Positions 60,929-64,000 of a DNA stretch of 64,000 nucleotides are shown here, in pieces. Each line of letters starts with the position of its first letter. Positions within the stretch are counted from its first letter, which is position 1. The DNA is from Paracyclopina nana (lineage: Eukaryota; Arthropoda; Copepoda; Cyclopoida; Cyclopettidae), in NCBI GenBank assembly GCA_019096065.1, contig JAGUCH010000005.1, positions 4,836,001 through 4,900,000 of the forward strand, written 5' to 3'. A program made the translations under genes and the position numbers. The notes beneath the pieces were generated by a model that saw only the letters and a program-made list of their open reading frames with translations, had not been told where the DNA came from and ran no database searches.

Positions 60929-63900
60929 GTGGAGAGAAAGCGCAAGTATGCATATAAACTTTCCGATTTCCTAAAGGGGAACGAGGCTTGTGCTTGGCTC
61001 TCCAATAAATCTGAAGGGGTTGAGATGCTACCAGTAATAAAACTTTCAGAGCTGAGCTTGACTTTGTGGTCACAAAAGTTGCTTTTCCGACTGGGCGGCG
61101 GGGGTTGAAGAAAAATAGAAAGCTGGCATGCTTCGGTGGCCACGAATTGTCCTAAGAAAGCTTGCACAGATTGTTTTCTTGCGGGGACTTTTGTCCTGTC
61201 ATCATTGCATCTTTGGCTTGCCTTTGCTCCCCTCTGCCGATATTTTCTCCCAGCCAAAGCTCATGATGGTTCTAAACTAAGCGGGCGCTAGAGATCTTCA
61301 ATTTTGTGTGGTGCCAAAAGATCCTCCCAGCCATTAACTTAAGATAGCAACACATTTGGCTTTCTTCCTCTCAAATGCTCCTTAGCTTATTTCTGCTTTT
61401 TAGGGTAAATTCCGATCTCGATCTGGATGCTTTCCCGGTGAATCTGGGGAATATTGATTGGAAAGTCTTTGTTCCTTGTGGAGGATCTCCATCAGTTAAC
61501 TACCGCATCCGCCCCCCAAGTTAGAGGACGGGTTTGCTGACAAAATTGATGACACGATCAAGAAGAGGCCAATTTTACGGCTCTATTCGCGACATACACA
61601 TTGTTTATGGCTCACCCCTAGCTTTTCCACTGCAGGAGGAAAATGCTTTTGCCTCTGCTACGTTTCCCCTTACAGCATTCTCAAGGAGGCTGAACAAGCT
61701 CGTGTTGATAATGTTTCTGCATTTTTTGCTCAACAAGCAACTGCCATAAAGTATAGGGGTGCATCAAGCATCATACCAACTTGAGTAGTTACCTGTAAGC
61801 CCCCTCTAGGAGCCCGCATGCCTGTCCACTATTATCTACCCCTCTTGAAGACACACAGTAGCGAACCTTGGTCATGTGGCAGGACTTATCAACTTCTTGC
61901 AGTATGCTACATTAACCTATTTTTGGCGGAACTCAACAGCAATCATAACTTTTAAGAGGGCTGAGCAATTAATCACAGAGGAAAACGATGTAACCTTTCT
62001 AGGTCGTACGAAAAAGTCAAGTACTTGCTATTTGATTGAATATTGCTTAGCTTCATCTACTGCACCAAGAAAGTATCGCTCATTTTTTATATGACAGGTT
62101 GCACTATAACAGCCAATCCCACATCAAGTGGATCCTTTCTTGTGGGCAACACTAACCTTGATTTGCGCAAGATTGATTCGATTGCCGAGAAGATGATTTG
62201 GCCTACTTACAAAATACTGCGTCCTTTATTTCCAGTAGTGGAATTTGCTATAATGAAAGAAAATAGTGGCTAAGTAGAGAATTTAATCTCTTTGGTAAGC
62301 AGAAGAGAAACTGGGTCAAGCCATACCATAGCTGGCAGAAAATCTTGAACAATTTACCAACTAATCCCTCTAGAGATATAACCATGTCTTAACACTGCTT
62401 ACAGCGGACTTTTCCTCCAACCGAAAAAGTCTGCTAGCTCTTGAAATACAAAACCATTTATCGCAAAAAAATGTATTTTTCTCATAAATACAATTTTACA
62501 TTGGTTTAGAAGGTATGGAGTCGCACCCCTTTTTAAGTTTAAAGGCCCTCGTTGTGGTGGAAAAGAGCATGAAACTCAGCAAAGATCCGGCTGGATTTTA
62601 GATTTGAATTTAACGACATGGGATATCGTTCATTCGTGTAATGCATGCAGCATGTCCTCCGAAAAAGAAAGGGGGGAGGGAAGACCAAATCCTTTCCAAA
62701 GCACCGTTAAAGCGATGTCATTATGCTTGGTGGCTTTCCCTTTTTATTCCAGAAGTAACAATAGTCTCATCTGGCGAGTGTCAAAGATATACTGAAGCAG
62801 TTATCCAAATCCCTCTACAGTAGAAGAAGCCCCTTTTTCTTCCAACACTCTCCCAGAAATGGATAAGTCGAGCAAAAATCCCATGCGAACGAAGAAGCCT
62901 CACAATTAGGCTATCCAGTTGAAAAACAGCCGTGCAACTATACATAGCTTTTAAAAGCAACCAAAAAAATAAAAGTTCTCCTCAATCTAAAATCTGAAGT
63001 TGCAAAAAAGATAAAACTGAGTCTCTTTAAAAAGAGAGACCTTGCAATCTATAGCAAAGCAGCCAAATTGAGCTATTCTTCTTTTATAGCAGCATAAAAG
63101 TTCAAGTCAAGTTAGTACGCGGGGGGCTAAACTAAGTAGGCACAGGCCAAGAGAAATCTTATCGCAAACTCTACCTTTTTTAGCCGTATCGTACCCATGG
63201 GACATACTCTGCCTTTGCTGCAGTGACAAAACCCTAAAGAAAGCCAGCAGCAGCAAGTTCCTTGGGTCGTTCACCCATTTCTTTTGTTATTCAGAAAGCA
63301 TTGGAAAATTGAGGTGGGTTGGAGAATGAGGGAGGTAAGTCGAAATATGCTACGCATAGATTTGTTTTTTTTGCTCAAATGATTGAAGTTCCATTGCTGT
63401 TTTCTAGTGATAAGACTTTTTTTTCTCCTTACAGCATAGTATGAAAGGGTGACTTTCCTCTTTGAAAGACAAAAGTCAGTGATAACCTGAAAAGAAGACG
63501 TCATCATTCATCTTTCATGAATTTGGAAGCGAAAGAGGAGGGCAAAAAAGACCCTTCAATATTAAAAGCTCCACTTCTATCTGGAGGCTAAGGAATGAAA
63601 GCTGATTAAACCTTATGGAGTTTTTTGCTTGTTTTCCTTTTACCCCTCCTCATAGATCTTTCAGGAAGTCAAAGGGCCAGTTGCAGAAAAAAGTGAAAGA
63701 AGACAAGTTGAGATTGCTGAGGTGTTCATCTGTCTTGACTTGGAAAACAAGGGGTTAGATTACTGCCCAGATTATGCTCGAGATGTGTCACTCTTAATTT
63801 TTGCTTGAATTAAGGCGTAGCCAATTATTAAAGCAAAAGCACATGATAGATGAAGTCTTCATAAAGCTGAAAAATTCCATATTTTCTCCCATGATCCTGT

Positions 63901-64000
63901 ACCAGAGAGAATAGAGGGAGCAACCCCAAACTTCACAATACATTGCCCTCTACCATTCTCGTATAATATAGTAGAAGTCGTTTTATGTAGGCCAACAAAC
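60929..64000. other. Non-coding right flank
   Basis: I see no supported gene, RNA or mobile element in the last 3 kb; the open frames are short and featureless. Confidence 0.5.

Noticed and set aside
1-64000. CRISPR arrays, tRNA or rRNA genes, prokaryotic operons, viral genes
   Set aside because: No regularly spaced repeats, no recognisable tRNA T-loop and arm pattern, no rRNA segments and no viral proteins were seen; a covariance-model scan would be needed to exclude small RNAs.

Overview
The window is eukaryotic nuclear DNA. Genes are split by many short GT-AG introns (mostly 54-80 nt), intergenic DNA is AT-rich, and poly(A) hexamers follow the coding ends. An arthropod, quite possibly a crustacean, is the best guess. 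The reasons are intron style and a membrane protein that resembles an arthropod APD1-4-middle-domain family. The species cannot be named from sequence alone. There is no sign of operons, CRISPR, prokaryotic genes or viruses.

Layout from left to right: a DUSP12/Yvh1-type dual-specificity phosphatase with a long extra N-terminus (minus, 1610-4599). An empty stretch with a small Harbinger-like MITE at 6083-6242. A two-membrane-segment protein of the APD1-4-middle-domain type (plus, 9669-11529). A chromokinesin KIF4 (minus, 12309-16057), head to head with ribosomal protein eL33/RpL35A (plus, 16714-17120). A 2.6-kb foldback element with arms of about 0.7 kb (about 17534-20129). A first MCC (mutated in colorectal cancers) homologue carrying an EF-hand (plus, 21741-26801). 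A long non-coding stretch, then a KIF26/VAB-8-type non-canonical kinesin (plus, 36824-40605). Another 10 kb without recognisable genes, then a second MCC homologue without the EF-hand (plus, 50335-60506). The 7.4-kb first intron of this second MCC holds a small intronless zinc-finger gene (56750-57154) and a Transib-like MITE (54035-54663). The last 3.5 kb has no confident gene.

The exon models were built by hand: each join was checked for GT (one GC) donor, AG acceptor and phase, and all multi-exon genes give uninterrupted frames whose lengths divide by three. The most interesting points are the two MCC paralogues flanking Kif26, which seem to have divided the EF-hand and non-EF-hand forms between them; the 339-residue N-terminal extension of DUSP12; the poly(A) signals that overlap or almost touch stop codons in four genes; a 19-bp motif shared by two promoters; and three terminal-inverted-repeat elements, one of which ends in the RSS-like heptamer CACAGTG with a 5-bp target duplication.
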